64,000 nucleotides of DNA, from assembly GCF_030463535.1 (NCBI RefSeq), contig NC_132891.1, positions 11,439,449-11,503,448 of the forward strand. Reading direction: 5' to 3'. Below are positions 62,230-64,000 of this stretch, piece by piece; positions within the stretch are counted from its first letter, which is position 1; the number at the start of each line of letters is the position of its first letter. The notes under the pieces are model-generated. The model was not told where the DNA came from and did not search any database. It saw only the letters and a list, made by a program, of their open reading frames with translations. This DNA is from Salminus brasiliensis. Lineage: Eukaryota > Chordata > Actinopteri > Characiformes > Bryconidae. The position numbers and the translations under genes are program-made.

Positions 62230-62646
62230 TGTGGCAAGGCCTTCTGGAACCTGGGCTCTGATGAGACAGCTAGATAAAAGAGAGTCGGAATAAGAAAGCT
62301 GCAAGGTTGACACTCCTATACATTAAATGACTGACAAGTAAAGAACCTGCTATGGTTCTCCAAAAAAGAAAGGAAAAAGAAAAGATAGAGGGCTATAAGG
62401 AGCCGTCTAGGGAGACAAAGTGCAAACATTGCATTCCTAAACAATATCAGTTTACTCAAGAGACTGTTGATCAATGCAAGCTCTATTTGTAGAACTGGAG
62501 AGCATTAATAATTTAAAGGCCCACCTTTCAGACAGAGAAATACACTACTACTGGTACACGCAACTGCTCCTGGTAACATAGCTGCTCACTATGAGTTAAA
62601 CCACCAGTGCACATATAAATTCTTGGAATATACACTTCCATTTGTT

Positions 62647-62780
62647 CTGTACATGGTATCAGTTTTTCATCATGAATGGACCAACTGAGATGCTTATGAA
62701 TGACGTGGGATTTTTACACTAACTTCAATTAAAAGTTAAAGTTGCCGTTTTCAGAGATTTTGACGTTTTTGTGCGACAAT
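62647..62780. repeat. Dispersed repeat (family E)
   Basis: TTTTTCATCATGAATGGACC and AATTAAAAGTTAAAGT match the words at about 40440-40530 (TTTTCATGATGAATGGACCA, ATTGAAAGTTAAA), so this is a second copy of one repeat. Confidence 0.6.
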
Positions 62781-63784
62781 TATAAATAATATCACTGATG
62801 ATAAAAGAGCAATGGCTCAATAGAACCAGTCCAAAATGACTATTAATTTAATCTGACTACATTAACACACATAAACCTTAAGACTACTGTTTAAAGTTAC
62901 CATTTCACATACACAAAGTTTAATGTAGCCTTACCTGGAGATCTGTGAAGAAACAGGCTGAACGTTCTTTGTGTGTTCGAAGAACAAACTGAAGTGAGGT
63001 GAAGTTGAGGGGCTTTCCAGTGGAGGGAAGTCCAGCAGTAAACAAGCTGTTGAATTAAAAAGACAAAACCACATTCCACGATTACTGTAAACCCAAACCA
63101 GTCCATCAGCTCCTTTTCGACTGAGTGATGGTAATAGAGGGCCTGGACGCGTTCAGTAACTGGGATTGATTTTCTCTGTCAGCACTATTTGTTCAGGGAA
63201 GGGGACGAGGGTGGCAGAATCACACCCCAGTGAACATGCCAATAACGTCTCTGGACCTGGAGTAAACAATTTTCCTCAGAATATACTTATTCATTTTTTA
63301 ATCTGAGAATAACAGTGGCACTTAAGGTCAACCTCTTTGTCTGCAAGGGTCTGTAAAAGGGTCCTAACTCTCATTACTGTAGAACTTGCAAATGAGCTTC
63401 ACAGAAGTTGCTGAACAATTTAACTTTGCAGTTATTACTAAGAATCATAAAGTCTTAAGATACTGAATTGTAAGCTGAACAAGCCTACTACTGAACTCTT
63501 TACACCCTAAAAGCCTGCATGGGGGTCCACACATCAGTCCTTCACTAATAGATGTGTATAATGTAGCTACATATTTAGTTTAGATAAGCCACCAAATATT
63601 TTATAGAATACATGTTTACCATATATAACTATTCAAATGAATGACTGAATAATGAGTCTAGAGTTAAGGGGCTAACTATATCAAAGTTGGAAATACATGG
63701 AGCATATGGCACTTTATAAATTAAAGCAAAACTCTGCCTTTATTCAGCTTTAAGAAGTATTTATGAAATTCAGAAGAAGAAGAA

Positions 63785-63829
<45 letters not shown>

Positions 63830-64000
63830 GAGTAGGAGTGTAGCAAGAACATCAGGTAATTACACCTGTAAAGCCACACACAACTCAAAGTCCCTTACCT
63901 TGCCCAAGAGCTGGATGATCATCAGTCCTCTCAGCACAGCAATACTGAGATACCTGTATTTGTCCGGTATTCCCACAGATCAGAAGGTTTTTGAGCTGTT
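62781..64000. other. Right-hand end, no gene recognised
   Basis: AT-rich DNA with a (GA)n tract at 63786-63826. A splice-donor-like GGGCAAG/GTAAGG lies on the minus strand at 63898. No frame near it resembles a known protein. Confidence 0.5.
63786..63826. repeat. (GA)n microsatellite
   Basis: An uninterrupted AG/GA run of about 40 bases. Confidence 0.94.

Noticed and set aside
45770-64000. Exons of H6PD or SPSB1, expected by human synteny
   Set aside because: No glucose-6-phosphate dehydrogenase, lactonase, SPRY or SOCS-box sequence was seen in any frame. They probably lie beyond the window.
63890-64000. Possible minus-strand exon with donor GGGCAAG/GTAAGG
   Set aside because: The frames entering it hit stops and none resembles a known protein. 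At best it is an untranslated exon, and it is cut by the window edge.

Overview
This window reads as a teleost fish nuclear chromosome segment. Its genes have GT-AG introns, the AT-rich intergenic DNA is full of microsatellites, and there are fish-type repeats: a Tc1-like transposase relic, short terminal-inverted-repeat elements, and tRNA-derived SINEs. The repeat families fit an otophysan fish (characin, catfish or electric-fish relatives), but that placement is only an impression. No prokaryotic, plasmid, phage or CRISPR feature is present.

Three protein-coding genes can be reconstructed exon by exon, each with an open frame from ATG to stop. (1) ca6, plus strand, 5607-14092, 10 coding exons, 527 aa: a secreted alpha-carbonic anhydrase joined to a C-terminal pentraxin domain. 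(2) slc2a5, minus strand, 25824-17089, 12 coding exons, 511 aa: a class II (GLUT5-like) hexose transporter. (3) gpr157, minus strand, 45769-41271, 4 coding exons, 336 aa: an orphan seven-helix receptor. The order and orientation CA6(+), SLC2A5(-), GPR157(-) match the human 1p36 block, where SLC2A7 also lies between CA6 and SLC2A5; I see no SLC2A7 here. The three genes share ancestry of position rather than a pathway.

Layout: 1-5400 repeats and an upstream flank; 5400-14092 ca6; 14093-17088 a tail-to-tail intergenic stretch with transposon copies; 17089-25824 slc2a5; 25825-41270 a 15 kb gene-free interval with a Tc1 relic, several copies of one short inverted-repeat element, and a promoter-like patch with a 50-bp tandem array carrying CCAAT motifs (31970-33060); 41271-45769 gpr157 with a CpG-rich start; 45770-64000 a gene-free 18 kb of microsatellites, a 35-bp minisatellite, SINEs and a few GC-rich unique islands. 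By human synteny H6PD and SPSB1 should follow, but I recognise no exon of either.

The most notable biology is the carbonic anhydrase-pentraxin fusion, where one exon encodes an almost perfect three-heptad coiled-coil linker. The CA-pentraxin architecture itself is already known for non-mammalian CA VI. I found no convincing undescribed multi-gene system.
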